Positions 34,499 through 43,520 of a stretch of DNA of 64,000 nucleotides are shown here, in pieces. The stretch comes from Pseudarthrobacter sp. NS4 (GTDB lineage: Bacteria; Actinomycetota; Actinomycetes; Actinomycetales; Micrococcaceae): the NCBI RefSeq assembly GCF_024758005.1, contig NZ_CP103288.1, forward strand, positions 248,001-312,000, given 5' to 3'. The position numbers were made by a program, and so were the translations under genes. Below the pieces are notes generated by a model. That model did not search any database. It was not told the origin of the DNA and saw nothing but the letters and a program-made list of their open reading frames with translations. Position 1 is the stretch's first letter. Each line of letters starts with the position of its first letter.

Positions 34499-35314
34499 TT
34501 GCGGCGGGGATCTGCTCAAGGAGGCCGGCACCGCCGCCTGCCCGGCACTGCGCACCTGGCGGAGGATTCGCCGTCGGCCGGGCGCCTTGGTTCCCAAAGG
34601 CGAAATGCAAGGAATGCGGGCAGGGTTGCTGCCAGCCTTTCCCTCACTGGAGCGGTAGCCCTGGCTGCGGTGCTCCTGGGCGGCGGCGGTTCCTCACCGC
34701 CAGTAGGTCCGGAAGCTCTGCCGCCGTCCAGTTTGTCTCCTGGTCCGCCCACTTCCGGACCAGGGGTCCTTCCCGGGCGGGCCCAGCCTGCCAGCCCCTC
34801 GGAAACCCCACCACTCCCCGCAATTCCGCCGCTCCCGTCAGTGGAGGAAGGTGCGCTGCGGGAGGGCGCAGCCTCGCCGCCATTGCATATCACTTATGCC
34901 GCCGTCGGGATGGATCAGACTGTCCTGCCCCTGTCACCGACGGACGGGGAGGTGACGTCCAGTTCCATCGTTCCTCCCCACACGGCGGACGCCTACTGGC
35001 TTACCCCGTACGGCGTCCCCGGCGCGGGATCCACCAACACGACCTACATCGTAGGGCACAGCTGGGAGGGACGTCCTTCGCCCTTCAATGAGATCAGTTC
35101 CCGGGCAAGGCCCGGCGATCAACTTACCGTCACAACGGGTCAGGGACCCCTGGTCTTTGTCATCGATCAGATCACCGTGGAGTACAAGGACACGCTCAAG
35201 GACAGTGCCATTTGGGACAAGGTCCCGGGCCGGCTTGTCATCATCACCTGCCATACAGAGGATCTTTGGGGTAAGAACATCATCGTCCAGGCCAGCCCGC
35301 TACCTGCTGGTTAG
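34499..35314 (+). CDS. Class E/F-type sortase
   Basis: 271 residues from TTG 34499, 4 bp after the ice-binding gene and behind AGGAGTAGGGG. One N-terminal hydrophobic segment (about 50-64) and a Pro-rich linker lead to a sortase domain (about 120-271): catalytic His in TYIVGHSWEG (about 186) and Cys251 in LVIITCHTEDL. The catalytic Arg expected before the last strand (RxNVVV-like) is replaced: the text reads LWGKNIIVQA with Lys nearby. It probably anchors the neighbouring secreted protein, but the missing Arg raises doubt about activity. Confidence 0.82.
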   Translation: MRRGSAQGGRHRRLPGTAHLAEDSPSAGRLGSQRRNARNAGRVAASLSLTGAVALAAVLLGGGGSSPPVGPEALPPSSLSPGPPTSGPGVLPGRAQPASPSETPPLPAIPPLPSVEEGALREGAASPPLHITYAAVGMDQTVLPLSPTDGEVTSSSIVPPHTADAYWLTPYGVPGAGSTNTTYIVGHSWEGRPSPFNEISSRARPGDQLTVTTGQGPLVFVIDQITVEYKDTLKDSAIWDKVPGRLVIITCHTEDLWGKNIIVQASPLPAG

Positions 35315-35448
35315 GTACTGAATGGAGCCGGCCTTCCGTGCCTTTTCTGGTGTTAGTCGCATGAGCTACCCAGCGAGCTTCGAGACTGGCCATTTAGCCG
35401 TTGATGACCTGGGGGATGCCGCGGGCCTTGAGGCCTTGAGGCCTTCGA

Positions 35449-35550
35449 CGCCGTAATGTCCGCGACGAGGGTGGTGGGGTAGAAGTAGCCGGGCTGGGTG
35501 GTGTCCGGGTTTCCGCCCAGCAGGATCCGGGCGCCGGAGTCGCGGGCTGC
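35449..35550 (-). pseudogene. Internal remnant of an aldehyde dehydrogenase
   Basis: Minus-strand frame with ARDSGARILLGGNPDTTQPG followed by YFYPTTLVADIT. This matches the segment of NAD(P)-dependent aldehyde dehydrogenases after the catalytic domain (A...GAxxLxGG...GxFYxPTxL). No catalytic Cys or Rossmann part is present nearby. The rest of 35315-35647 is without a gene. Confidence 0.65.
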
Positions 35551-35647
35551 CAAGGGCCGTATATTGTAAGCCGAAGGACCAGTTCGGTAGGTATGACAAA
35601 AAGTACCCATGCACGGGTCCTGCTCGTCAGCTTACGAAGGGATCCGC

Positions 35648-36727
35648 ATGTCCTCACGGGAACCCGGGCTGCATCCTCCCGTGATGAAGGACGTAGCCCG
35701 ATTGGCAAACGTCTCCCATCAGACGGTGTCCCGGGTCCTTAACGGTCACCCGCATGTCAGCTCGGATGCCAGGCAACGCGTCGAATACGCCATTGCCCAG
35801 CTGGGCTACCGGCGTAACACCGCAGCCCGCAACCTCGTGACCAGGAAGTCACAGACAGTTGGGGTGCTGGCCGCCGCGCTGGGCCAGTTCGGTCCTTCAC
35901 AGACGCTGCTGGGTATCGAAACCGCAGCGCGTGATGCAGGCTACTTCGTCAGTTTCGCCACGTTGCGGGAAGTAACGTCCCAAAGCGTAGAGGACGCCAT
36001 TGCGCACTTCAGCCAGCAATCCGTGGACGGCATAGTCATCGTTATCCCGGACCCAGGGGTGCTCCAGGCGTTGGACCGCATCAAGCTGCCCTTCCCCGTG
36101 GTGACCGGGTCTGCCGGCAACCGGCACTTGGGAAGTGCGGTGGTAAATCAACGGCTCGGCGCCCGCCTGGCCGTGGAGCACTTGGTCGGCCTGGGGCACC
36201 GGAAAATCGGCCACTTGTCCGGGCCTGCGGGCTGGTACGACGCCATTGAACGCGTTGAAGGCTGGCGGGAAGCCATGTCCGGAGCGGGCCTCGTGACTGA
36301 TTATCTAGTGGAGGGTGACTGGAGCGCCCAGCGCGGCTATGAGGCCGGCCTGAAATTCGCCGCGCAGCGGAATGTCACAGCCATGTTCATCAGCAACGAC
36401 CAGATGGCTCTGGGCTTCCTGAAGGCTGTGCAGGAAGCCGGACTCAGAGTTCCTGGTGACGTCAGCATAGTAGGCTACGACGACCAGCCGGATGCAGCCT
36501 ATTTCTATCCGGCCCTGACCACCATCCGCCAGGACTTCGAGGAGCTTGGCCGCAGATGCATGGAGCTGTTGCTGGGCCAAGTTAGCGTTGGGCCGGACTC
36601 GCGCCACCTCGTTGTCAACCCGGAACTGGTCGTCCGCGCAACTACCGGACCGGACCGGGAACACGCAGAACCGCCGCCGTCTTCGCCCGCTGTAGGGGAA
36701 AATACGACGGGGGATCCGCGTTCCTAG
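35648..36727 (+). CDS. LacI-family transcriptional regulator
   Basis: 359 residues from ATG 35648 behind GAAGGGA; ATG 35609 in the same frame lacks such a site. N-terminal LacI HTH (VMKDVARLANVSHQTVSRVL, residues about 12-31) and a sugar-binding effector domain (VGVLAAALGQFGPSQTLLGI ... VSIVGYDDQPDAAYFYPALT). A sugar-responsive repressor. The neighbouring Gfo/Idh gene is convergent, so its target is not obvious in this window. Confidence 0.92.
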   Translation: MSSREPGLHPPVMKDVARLANVSHQTVSRVLNGHPHVSSDARQRVEYAIAQLGYRRNTAARNLVTRKSQTVGVLAAALGQFGPSQTLLGIETAARDAGYFVSFATLREVTSQSVEDAIAHFSQQSVDGIVIVIPDPGVLQALDRIKLPFPVVTGSAGNRHLGSAVVNQRLGARLAVEHLVGLGHRKIGHLSGPAGWYDAIERVEGWREAMSGAGLVTDYLVEGDWSAQRGYEAGLKFAAQRNVTAMFISNDQMALGFLKAVQEAGLRVPGDVSIVGYDDQPDAAYFYPALTTIRQDFEELGRRCMELLLGQVSVGPDSRHLVVNPELVVRATTGPDREHAEPPPSSPAVGENTTGDPRS

Positions 36728-36994
36728 ACGACGGTGAAGGATGCGTCGGCCGCGCCAAGCGAACCGGCGGCAGGTTCGCGTGCTCTCCTTTGAAAAGACC
36801 CGGTTCCGGTACTCAGATCCCACCCGGGAGGCCCCCGTAAATAGTGCTCGCGGCTGCAGGGGTGGGCATCCTGCCGGCCTGCCACCCGGGACCGGAGTCG
36901 TTCAGGAAATTGAGTCTCGCGGGGTCCAGTCCGCCCCGGGGGCGTTTGGCAGGCCGGACGGACACCTCGGCCATGCCTGGGTTCACAAAAGCTG

Positions 36995-37099
36995 GGCAGC
37001 TGCGCTGGTTACGAGAACCAACGCTGTGGCAGTCCGTGATCTGGGAGGAGTTGCCGGCTGTGATTGTGCCGTCTTTGCTGAAGGCCGGCCGCAGCGTTC
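36995..37099 (-). pseudogene. Fragment of a thiolase (acetyl-CoA acetyltransferase)
   Basis: The minus-strand frame reads TLRPAFSKDGTITAGNSSQITD, the thiolase segment just before the active-site Cys/Gly region (LRPAFxxDGTxTAGNxSxxxDG). After ITD the frame shifts; a second frame continues TALVLVTSAAAQLL, then stops. Only this short piece is recognisable. Part of a run of decayed catabolic genes. The remaining 36728-36994 holds no gene I can name. Confidence 0.55.
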
Positions 37100-37118
37100 C
37101 AAGGGAGCGAACTCTGCG

Positions 37119-38111
37119 TCACGCCTCCGCTTGCTCCCTCGCTGCCCGGTCGAGAGCTTCCAACACCCGGGTGTTGTTTACCGCGTCCGTGAGAGAGTAG
37201 CGGAGCGGCGTTCCGTTGAGAACACTATCGGCGAAGTGTTCGCCCATCCGTACGAAATGGTTTTCGCCCTTGACCCCGTGATAGACGGTGTCCTGCCCGA
37301 AGTGATGTTCCTCCAGGACCGAATTCTCCTCCAGGAGCCCAAACGGATTGTCAAGGTAGAGACGGCCCCCGGTGCCCGTGACTTCCAAAAAGTTGCGGCG
37401 CTCGAGGTTCAGCCCTGTATCAAACAGCGCGGTTGCGCCCTCGGGAAAGCGCAGTATGCCCGCAATGCTGGAGTCGATCCGACCGCTGTCGTTGGCGTCA
37501 CGGTAGTTGCCAAAGGCGGCGACATGAGCAGGCTCCTGCCCCGTGACCATCCGGCTCATGTTGACGCAGTAGCACCCGGCATCGAAAAGTGCGCCGCCGC
37601 CGAGCCCGGTGTACCAGCGGATGTTGTCGTCCCCGCCCGCGTCGAAGGAGTGTGCGACGTGGACAAAGGTCAATGTGCCCACCGCGCTGGCTGCAAGCAA
37701 CTCCTGCAGCTTTTCGAAACGTGGGTGAAAACGGTACATGAAGCCTTCCAGGACTTTCAGCCCGGTCTCGTTGGCCTTGCGCGCAATCTCCCCGCACTCG
37801 GCGGCGCTCATTGCCAAAGGCTTTTCAGAAAGGACATGCTTGCCTGCGTCCAGGGCTTTAAGAATCCATTCGAGGTGCAGTGCGTTCGGCAGCGCAATGT
37901 AGACGGCGTCGATGTCCGGGGAAGCGAGCAGCGCCTCATAAGAACCAAAAGCCTGTGGAATGCCGTGCTTATCAGCGTACTCTCGGGCCTTTTGCTCGGT
38001 GCGGGACGCAATACCTAGGACCTCACCGTTTCTCGTTTCCTGCAACGCCGGAATTGTCTTTCGGACGATGCGTGCGGTGCCCAGGACGCCCCAACGCAAT
38101 TTCTCTCCCAT
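37119..38111 (-). CDS. Gfo/Idh/MocA-family oxidoreductase
   Basis: 330 residues. N-terminal Rossmann fold (WGVLGTARIVRKTIPAL) with the conserved EKPLAMS lysine motif near residue 95, and the C-terminal alpha/beta domain (GGGALFDAGCYCVNMSRMVT). NAD(P)-dependent oxidation or reduction of sugars or polyols. Its start at 38111 faces a gap before the MFS gene. It is close to the LacI regulator but convergent with it. Substrate unknown. Confidence 0.92.
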   Translation of the reverse strand: MGEKLRWGVLGTARIVRKTIPALQETRNGEVLGIASRTEQKAREYADKHGIPQAFGSYEALLASPDIDAVYIALPNALHLEWILKALDAGKHVLSEKPLAMSAAECGEIARKANETGLKVLEGFMYRFHPRFEKLQELLAASAVGTLTFVHVAHSFDAGGDDNIRWYTGLGGGALFDAGCYCVNMSRMVTGQEPAHVAAFGNYRDANDSGRIDSSIAGILRFPEGATALFDTGLNLERRNFLEVTGTGGRLYLDNPFGLLEENSVLEEHHFGQDTVYHGVKGENHFVRMGEHFADSVLNGTPLRYSLTDAVNNTRVLEALDRAAREQAEA

Positions 38112-38231
38112 TGAACTCTCCGTTTCTACAACCTACCTTGACTGAAAACAGTACTGTTGGAACCACCTTCGCAGACAAACGGGCCAGCCGGTTTCCGGTA
38201 TAAGTTCCTGCACAACAGACGCGAATTTCGG

Positions 38232-38429
38232 TCATGATGCGGCCAGCTGTAGTTCGTAGTCGTCCTGAATGTGGAACAGACAGCGGCCATCAAAAGGATC
38301 GTGGACCCAAATGATTGGTAGAACAGCGGGTTCAAAAGTTGGGCCGCTCTGCCCTGGCTCGCTGAGGAACAAGAGGAACCAGCGGTTCGAATGGCGGACG
38401 GATTCCGCGAAACCCCTAATCGTCATCAA
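38232..38429 (-). CDS. Small hypothetical protein
   Basis: 65 residues from the double start TTG-ATG near 38429; begins MTIRGFAESVRHSNRWFLLF and ends FHIQDDYELQLAAS. It is rich in aromatic residues and looks protein-like, but no family is recognised. It lies between two regulated genes in 38112-38470, where no other gene is seen. Confidence 0.4.
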   Translation of the reverse strand: MMTIRGFAESVRHSNRWFLLFLSEPGQSGPTFEPAVLPIIWVHDPFDGRCLFHIQDDYELQLAAS

Positions 38430-38470
38430 ACCCGTGTCGGCATCCGCCCGGACTCACTACACTGGACCGC

Positions 38471-40030
38471 ATGACCGGGCAGGAACCGGCCCCTTCCAGG
38501 GCCGCTGAAGCTCACGACGGCGGCGCGAACCTGAACGAGGACGCGGCCCACGCCTCCGCCCAGGCAGAGGATGGCGGCGCTCCCCGCCTGACTGATCCCG
38601 ACGCCGTCGACACCTCCTTGCGCAGCCCGGACCAGCGCCAGCGCACCTTCGCCGGGATCCTGGTGAACACCGCGCTCGCCAACATCACCACCAGCTACCT
38701 CTGGTTCGCCCTGACATTCTGGGTGTACCTGGAGACCCGCAACGTGATCGCCACCGGCGTGATCGGCGGGGCGTACATGCTGTTGATCGCCCTCTCCAGC
38801 ATCAGCTTCGGCACCTTCGTGGACCGCTACCGCAAACTGGCCGTGATGCGCTTCGCCGCCGGCTTCACCCTGGTGATGTTCGTGCTGTCCGGAGTCATGT
38901 TCCTGCTGACACCCACGCCAAGGCTGCTGGACCTGACCCAGCCCTGGTTCTGGATCTTCGCCTTGATCATCCTGGTGGGCGCCGTGGTGGAAAACATGCG
39001 CAACGTCGCCCTCTCCACCACGGTCACCATCCTCATCGAGCCGGACCGGCGGGCCAACGCCAACGGCATGGTGGGCATGGTGCAGGGGCTCGCCTTTATC
39101 GTCACCTCTGTGCTCTCCGGACTCTCCATCGGGCTGCTGGGAATGGGCTGGACCGTCGTCGTCGCCGGTGTGCTCACGGCGCTGGCGTTCGCACACCTGC
39201 TCACCCTGCGCATGCCCGAGGAAGTACGCGTGGCCGCGACGGACGCCCACGGCGCCTTCGACCTCCGCGGTTCCATTGCCGCCGTCATGGCCATCGCCGG
39301 ACTGTTCGCGCTGATCCTGTTCTCCACCTTCAACAACTTCATCGGCGGCGTGTACATGGCACTGATGGATCCGTACGGCCTGGAGATGTTCCCCGTGGAG
39401 CTTTGGGGGGCCTTCTTCGCTCTCGGTTCCACCGGGTTCATCGTGGGCGGTGCGCTGATCGGCAAGTTCGGCCTCGGCTCCAACCCGCTGCGCAGCATGC
39501 TCATCGCCGTGGTGGTGATGGGGTTCCTCGGCGCGGTGTTTACCATCCGTGAATGGGCGTGGCTCTACGTCGCCGGCATCTGGCTGTACCTGGTCCTGAT
39601 ACCTGTCGTGGAAGCTGCCGAGCAGACCGTCATACAGCAGGTGGTGCCGCTGCACCGGCAGGGCCGCGTGTTCGGGTTCGCGATGGCGTTCGAGTCCGCG
39701 GCAGCACCCATCACCGCCTTCCTCATCGCACCCATCGCGCAGTTCTGGATCATCCCGTACGCGAGGTCCGAGGAGGGTTCCGCGCAGCTGGCCCCGCTGC
39801 TGGGCGAGGGCGTCTCCCGCGGGATCGCCCTGGTATTCCTGATCGCCGGAATCATCATGATCACCGCCGCGCTGCTGGCCTTCCTCACCCCGGTGTACCG
39901 CCGCGTTTCAGCCTCGTACGCGCGGGCGGCTGCCGAGGCTGCCCGTGACAAGGACGCCGCCGGCGGCCCGGCAAGCGACAATGAGGCGGCCGGCGACAGC
40001 GGCACCACCGCCCGGCCCCTGGCTGATTAA
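38471..40030 (+). CDS. MFS transporter
   Basis: 519 residues with a hydrophilic N-terminal tail of about 60 residues, then about 12 membrane helices (for example LWFALTFWVYLETRN and VIATGVIGGAYMLLIALSSI). FGTFVDRYRKLAVMR is the loop 2-3 motif of the family. It is convergent with, and 3 bp from, a TetR gene, next to a putrescine oxidase, so export or uptake of polyamines or related amines is possible but not shown. The start at ATG 38471 lacks a strong ribosome-binding site; a later start is possible. Confidence 0.85.
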   Translation: MTGQEPAPSRAAEAHDGGANLNEDAAHASAQAEDGGAPRLTDPDAVDTSLRSPDQRQRTFAGILVNTALANITTSYLWFALTFWVYLETRNVIATGVIGGAYMLLIALSSISFGTFVDRYRKLAVMRFAAGFTLVMFVLSGVMFLLTPTPRLLDLTQPWFWIFALIILVGAVVENMRNVALSTTVTILIEPDRRANANGMVGMVQGLAFIVTSVLSGLSIGLLGMGWTVVVAGVLTALAFAHLLTLRMPEEVRVAATDAHGAFDLRGSIAAVMAIAGLFALILFSTFNNFIGGVYMALMDPYGLEMFPVELWGAFFALGSTGFIVGGALIGKFGLGSNPLRSMLIAVVVMGFLGAVFTIREWAWLYVAGIWLYLVLIPVVEAAEQTVIQQVVPLHRQGRVFGFAMAFESAAAPITAFLIAPIAQFWIIPYARSEEGSAQLAPLLGEGVSRGIALVFLIAGIIMITAALLAFLTPVYRRVSASYARAAAEAARDKDAAGGPASDNEAAGDSGTTARPLAD

Positions 40031-40033
40031 GGG

Positions 40034-40768
40034 TTAACCCCGCAGCGCGCCCAGTCCCGAAATCAGCGCCTCCAGGCCCAAGGTAAATGCAGTGTCGGCC
40101 GAACGTTCCGACGACGGCGGCGCGGCAATGCTGCGGACGGCGGCGGTGAAGTGCGGGGTTGATTCAGCCATGGAACCGGGCTCGAAGATGTCCTCCGGCG
40201 CGGTGACATCGTAGGCGGACCCAAAGATGAAGGACTCCAGCGCCACAATCGAGGAGACAATCCGCGACTCCGGAAAGCCGGCGTCGAGGAATCCCTTGCT
40301 GATTGCCTCGTACATCGCCAGCGTTTGCGGCGCGTCCGTCACGGGCAGGACGGCGATAACCGGGATCAGCGGGGTGTGCTCCGCGAAGACATTCCGGTAG
40401 CTCCAGGCCCACGAGCGCACAGCCTCCTCCCACGGCGAGGTGCCAAAGCCGGAAACATCCACCAGGGACATCAGGTGGTCCTCCACCAGGAGCAGCACGT
40501 CACGCTTGGACGCCACATGGTTGTACAGGGCAGAAGGCGCGACGTCGAGCTGCCTGGCCAAAGCGGCCATGGTCAGCCCCTCGTAGCCTTTCCGGCTGAC
40601 GAGTTCCAGCGCGGCGCCGGTGATGCCCACCTTGTCCAGCACGGCCGCCGAAGGCCTGCCCGCCCGCCGTCGCCGTGCCTCAGCATTGCCGGCGGCTTTT
40701 CCGGTGGAGCGTCCCTGTGCGGCTGATACTGCCGGCATTACTGCCCTTTCTCTGGTGGTCTCAAGCAT
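40034..40768 (-). CDS. TetR-family regulator of the putrescine oxidase locus
   Basis: 244 residues. HTH in LTMAALARQLDVAPSALYNHVA. The C-terminal domain (MYEAISKGFLDAGFPESRIV ... SADTAFTLGLEALISGLGAL) is visibly similar to that of the TetR at 59830. It is divergent from putrescine oxidase across 108 bp that contain a 19-bp palindrome matching the one beside the second TetR. Likely a repressor responding to polyamines (inference). Confidence 0.9.
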   Translation of the reverse strand: MLETTRERAVMPAVSAAQGRSTGKAAGNAEARRRRAGRPSAAVLDKVGITGAALELVSRKGYEGLTMAALARQLDVAPSALYNHVASKRDVLLLVEDHLMSLVDVSGFGTSPWEEAVRSWAWSYRNVFAEHTPLIPVIAVLPVTDAPQTLAMYEAISKGFLDAGFPESRIVSSIVALESFIFGSAYDVTAPEDIFEPGSMAESTPHFTAAVRSIAAPPSSERSADTAFTLGLEALISGLGALRG

Positions 40769-40819
40769 TATTCCACCCGGGCACTTCCGGTTCCTGCCAG
40801 GAACCGCTATAGTTCTAAA

Positions 40820-40838
40820 AAATGAATGGCATTCATTT
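40820..40838. promoter_or_regulatory. 19-bp TetR operator upstream of putrescine oxidase
   Basis: AAATGAATGGCATTCATTT, perfect 9-bp arms around one G, between the divergent tetR (start 40768) and puo (start 40877). It differs from AAATGAATGGTCTTCATTT at 59763-59781 in two central bases. The shared operator and related regulators imply common control of both loci. Confidence 0.75.
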
Positions 40839-40876
40839 AGTGGTCCCGGTCACTCGCGGACCGCAGAAAGGACATC

Positions 40877-42268
40877 ATGCTGAACCTTAACCGCGACGTT
40901 GTGGTCGTTGGAGCCGGACCGTCCGGATTGACAGCGGCACGCGAACTGAAGAAGGCCGGCCTCACCGTGGCAGTGCTTGAGGCGCGCGACCGCGTGGGCG
41001 GCCGCACCTGGACCGACACCGTTGACGGCGCCATGCTGGAGATCGGCGGCCAGTGGGTCTCGCCGGACCAGGCCGTGCTCCTGGAACTGCTTGATGAGCT
41101 GGGCCTGCAGACCTACCCCCGGTACCGCCAGGGCGAGTCCGTCTACATCGGTCCGGACGGCATTCCCATGCGCTACACCGGCGACACCTTCCCCGTAGAC
41201 CCCGCAACCGCCGTCGAAATGGACAGGCTGGTAGCCCTGCTGGACGTACTCGCGGCCGAGATTGGGCCCACCGAACCCTGGGCGCACCCCAAGGCCCGCG
41301 AGCTGGACACCATCTCCTTCCACCACTGGCTGCGGCAGAACTCCGCCAACGAGGAGGCCTGCAAAAACATCGGCCTGTTCATCGCCGGCGGCATGCTCAC
41401 CAAGCCCGCGCACGCCTTCTCCGCGCTGCAGGCCGTGCTGATGGCAGCCTCCGCCGGATCATTCACCCACCTCACGGATGAGGACTTCATCCTGGACCGG
41501 CGGGTGGTGGGCGGCATGCAGCAGGTCTCCCTGCTGCTCGCACAGGAACTCGGTGACGACGTCGTCCTCAATTCCCCGGTGCGCACCGTCAACTGGGAGC
41601 CCGACGCCGACGGCGGCCACCGCGTCACCGTCGAATCCGACCGCGCCACCGTCAATGCCCGGTTCGTGATCATGGCCGTTCCGCCCAACCTGTACTCCCG
41701 CGTCTCGTTCAACCCGCCGCTGCCCCGGCGCCAGCACCAGATGCACCAGCACCAGTCCCTGGGCCTGGTCATCAAGGTGCACGCCGTCTATAGCCAGCCG
41801 TTCTGGCGCAACGCCGGGCTGTCCGGCACCGGTTTCGGCGCCGACGCCCTGGTGCAGGAGGTGTACGACAACACCAACTACGGCGACACCCGCGGCACCC
41901 TGGTGGGCTTCATCTCGGACGAAAAAGCGGACGCCGTGTTCGAGCTGAGTGCCGAAGGCCGCAAAAAGGCCATCCTGGCCTCGATCGCCGGCTTCCTTGG
42001 CGAGGAGGCGCTGACGCCCGAGGTCTACTACGAGTCCGACTGGGGCTCGGAGGAATGGACGCGCGGTGCCTACGCAGCCAGCTACGACCTGGGCGGGCTG
42101 CACCGCTACGGCAAGGACCAGCACGCCGCCGTCGGGCCCATCTACTGGTCCTCCTCGGACCTCGCGGCCGAGGGGTACCAGCACGTGGACGGCGCCATCC
42201 GGATGGGTCTCCGCACGGCAGCCCGGGTTGCCGAAGAAGCGAAGGTGGCTGTTCCCGCCGGATGGTAA
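40877..42268 (+). CDS. puo: Putrescine oxidase (flavin amine oxidase)
   Basis: 463 residues. FAD-dependent oxidation of putrescine to 4-aminobutanal with H2O2. The FAD motif VVGAGPSGLTAARELKKAG and the GGRTWTDTVDGAMLEIGGQW region closely match the actinobacterial putrescine oxidases I remember from Rhodococcus and Kocuria, including the ISFHHWLRQNS segment. Length is normal. Controlled, by inference, by the divergent TetR. Its stop overlaps the start of the MarR-box upstream of the next gene. Confidence 0.92.
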   Translation: MLNLNRDVVVVGAGPSGLTAARELKKAGLTVAVLEARDRVGGRTWTDTVDGAMLEIGGQWVSPDQAVLLELLDELGLQTYPRYRQGESVYIGPDGIPMRYTGDTFPVDPATAVEMDRLVALLDVLAAEIGPTEPWAHPKARELDTISFHHWLRQNSANEEACKNIGLFIAGGMLTKPAHAFSALQAVLMAASAGSFTHLTDEDFILDRRVVGGMQQVSLLLAQELGDDVVLNSPVRTVNWEPDADGGHRVTVESDRATVNARFVIMAVPPNLYSRVSFNPPLPRRQHQMHQHQSLGLVIKVHAVYSQPFWRNAGLSGTGFGADALVQEVYDNTNYGDTRGTLVGFISDEKADAVFELSAEGRKKAILASIAGFLGEEALTPEVYYESDWGSEEWTRGAYAASYDLGGLHRYGKDQHAAVGPIYWSSSDLAAEGYQHVDGAIRMGLRTAARVAEEAKVAVPAGW

Positions 42269-42285
42269 ATAAGCATGCTTACTAA
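42266..42285. promoter_or_regulatory. MarR-box-like palindrome upstream of the PPOX-family gene
   Basis: TAAATAAGCATGCTTACTAA agrees with the idealised TTAGTAAGCATGCTTACTAA at 18 of 20 positions and contains the perfect 12-bp palindrome TAAGCATGCTTA. It overlaps the puo stop and lies 51 bp before the PPOX-family start. Related sites are at 49079, 49205 and 51316. Confidence 0.65.
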
Positions 42286-42335
42286 TAGGCTGGCCGGTGG
42301 GGAACGTCCCCGCCCCCAGACGAAAGAGGTGAGGC

Positions 42336-42818
42336 ATGACTGACGCCCAGAGCATCAGCAAGGTTACGGATATCATCAACGATTCCAAGATCGGAATGTT
42401 GACCACCATCAACGAAGAGGGCGCCCTCGTCAGCCGCCCGCTGGCCGTCCAGGAAGTCAAGGACGACGGCGACATGTGGTTCTACACCGGGCTCGGCACT
42501 TCCCAGGTTGCCCACGTCCGGGCGGACTCCCGCGTCAACGTCGCGTTTGGCAAGAACACAGAGTGGGTTTCGGTGGCAGGCCGCGCGGAGGTTGTGACGG
42601 ACCGCGCCAGGATCCGTGAGATGTGGAACCAGGCGGTTGAAGCCTGGTTCCCGGACGGACCGGACACCCCGGAGGTCTGCCTGCTCCGCGTCGACTCGGA
42701 CTCGGCGGAGTACTGGACCAGCCCCGGCGGCACGGCAGCCACGGTGCTGCAGTGGGTGAAGTCCAAGGTCACCAACAGCAAGATGAGCGTCGGCGAAAGC
42801 GGCACCGTCGAGCTTTAA
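42336..42818 (+). CDS. Pyridoxamine 5'-phosphate oxidase-family general stress protein
   Basis: 160 residues of the flavin-reductase-like split-barrel family (general stress protein 26 type). Seen: IGMLTTINEEGALVSRPLAV, MWFYTGLGTSQVAHVRADSR and VSVAGRAEVVTDRARIREMW. It is probably a flavin- or F420-binding stress protein, not true PNPOx. A palindrome shared with a nearby stress regulon is just upstream, and a strong terminator follows. Confidence 0.9.
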   Translation: MTDAQSISKVTDIINDSKIGMLTTINEEGALVSRPLAVQEVKDDGDMWFYTGLGTSQVAHVRADSRVNVAFGKNTEWVSVAGRAEVVTDRARIREMWNQAVEAWFPDGPDTPEVCLLRVDSDSAEYWTSPGGTAATVLQWVKSKVTNSKMSVGESGTVEL

Positions 42819-42831
42819 GTTCACATGCAGG

Positions 42832-42863
42832 AAGGCGGGGCAGCAGATTGCTGCCCCGCCTTT
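42832..42863 (+). terminator. Strong hairpin terminator
   Basis: AAGGCGGGGCAGCA pairs with TGCTGCCCCGCCTT around GAT, followed by a short T-stretch. The stem is GC-rich and about 14 bp, lying 14 bp after the PPOX-family gene stop. A clear intrinsic terminator. Confidence 0.85.
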
Positions 42864-42917
42864 CGCGCCTTCCGGGCCGGGGCGCAGGAAGGTCAGGCGC
42901 GGGAGCCCGCCGGTAGG

Positions 42918-43520
42918 CTAATCCTGGCCGGTCAGTGCCCCTAGTACCGCCGGCAGCAGCACGTCATTCCGGCCCCACACCGGGTCCAGGATTTCCACGT
43001 ACCAGGAGTCGGCGAGCAGCAGCGCCAGGGAATCGTTGGTTTCCTCAGCCCAGTCCCGGATCTGTTCCTCATCCACCGGGTTCTCGCTGGAGCCAAGCAC
43101 CGTGGTCACTTCCGTTCCGGCCAGGGTCACGGGGATGGCGGCGCTGCTCTCCTCGCCCGGGGCGTGGGCCACGGTCACCAGTTCGGTGCGGGTGGAGAGC
43201 GCCAGCAGTGCTCCGGCCATGGTGGCGCTGCAAAAACCCGTTACATACTCCCGTTGCGCGGCCGAGCCGGACAAGAGGCCGGGCTGGGATTCCTTGGTGA
43301 ACAACCCGTTCCGGTTCAGCTTGGCCAGGGCGGCCGCGATGGGGGCCGTCTCCTCGTCAAAGCCGGCCGCCAGGTGTCCCGGCTGGTAGGAGCTTCCACC
43401 CTCCAGCCAGCGTGCGGTCAGCTCCCCGGCCGCCTCAAGGGAGGTGGCCTGCCGCCAGACCCCGCGGTCCTCCAGCAGCCGGCCGAACTGGTCACGGGAT
43501 GGCAATTCCTCGGGCTTCAT
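42918..43520 (-). CDS. Hypothetical protein (DUF6919-like)
   Basis: 200 residues; begins MKPEELPSRDQFGRLLEDRG and contains EYVTGFCSATMAGALLALST and DSLALLLADSWYVEILDPVW. The layout resembles the DUF6919 family found in actinobacteria, whose role is unknown. Convergent with the PPOX-family gene across the terminator. Codon use is normal; probably real. Confidence 0.7.
   Translation of the reverse strand: MKPEELPSRDQFGRLLEDRGVWRQATSLEAAGELTARWLEGGSSYQPGHLAAGFDEETAPIAAALAKLNRNGLFTKESQPGLLSGSAAQREYVTGFCSATMAGALLALSTRTELVTVAHAPGEESSAAIPVTLAGTEVTTVLGSSENPVDEEQIRDWAEETNDSLALLLADSWYVEILDPVWGRNDVLLPAVLGALTGQD

Noticed and set aside
36741..38018. Long plus-strand open frame over the Gfo/Idh gene
   Set aside because: The minus-strand Gfo/Idh/MocA protein has clear motifs; the plus-strand frame has a composition typical of high-GC antisense.
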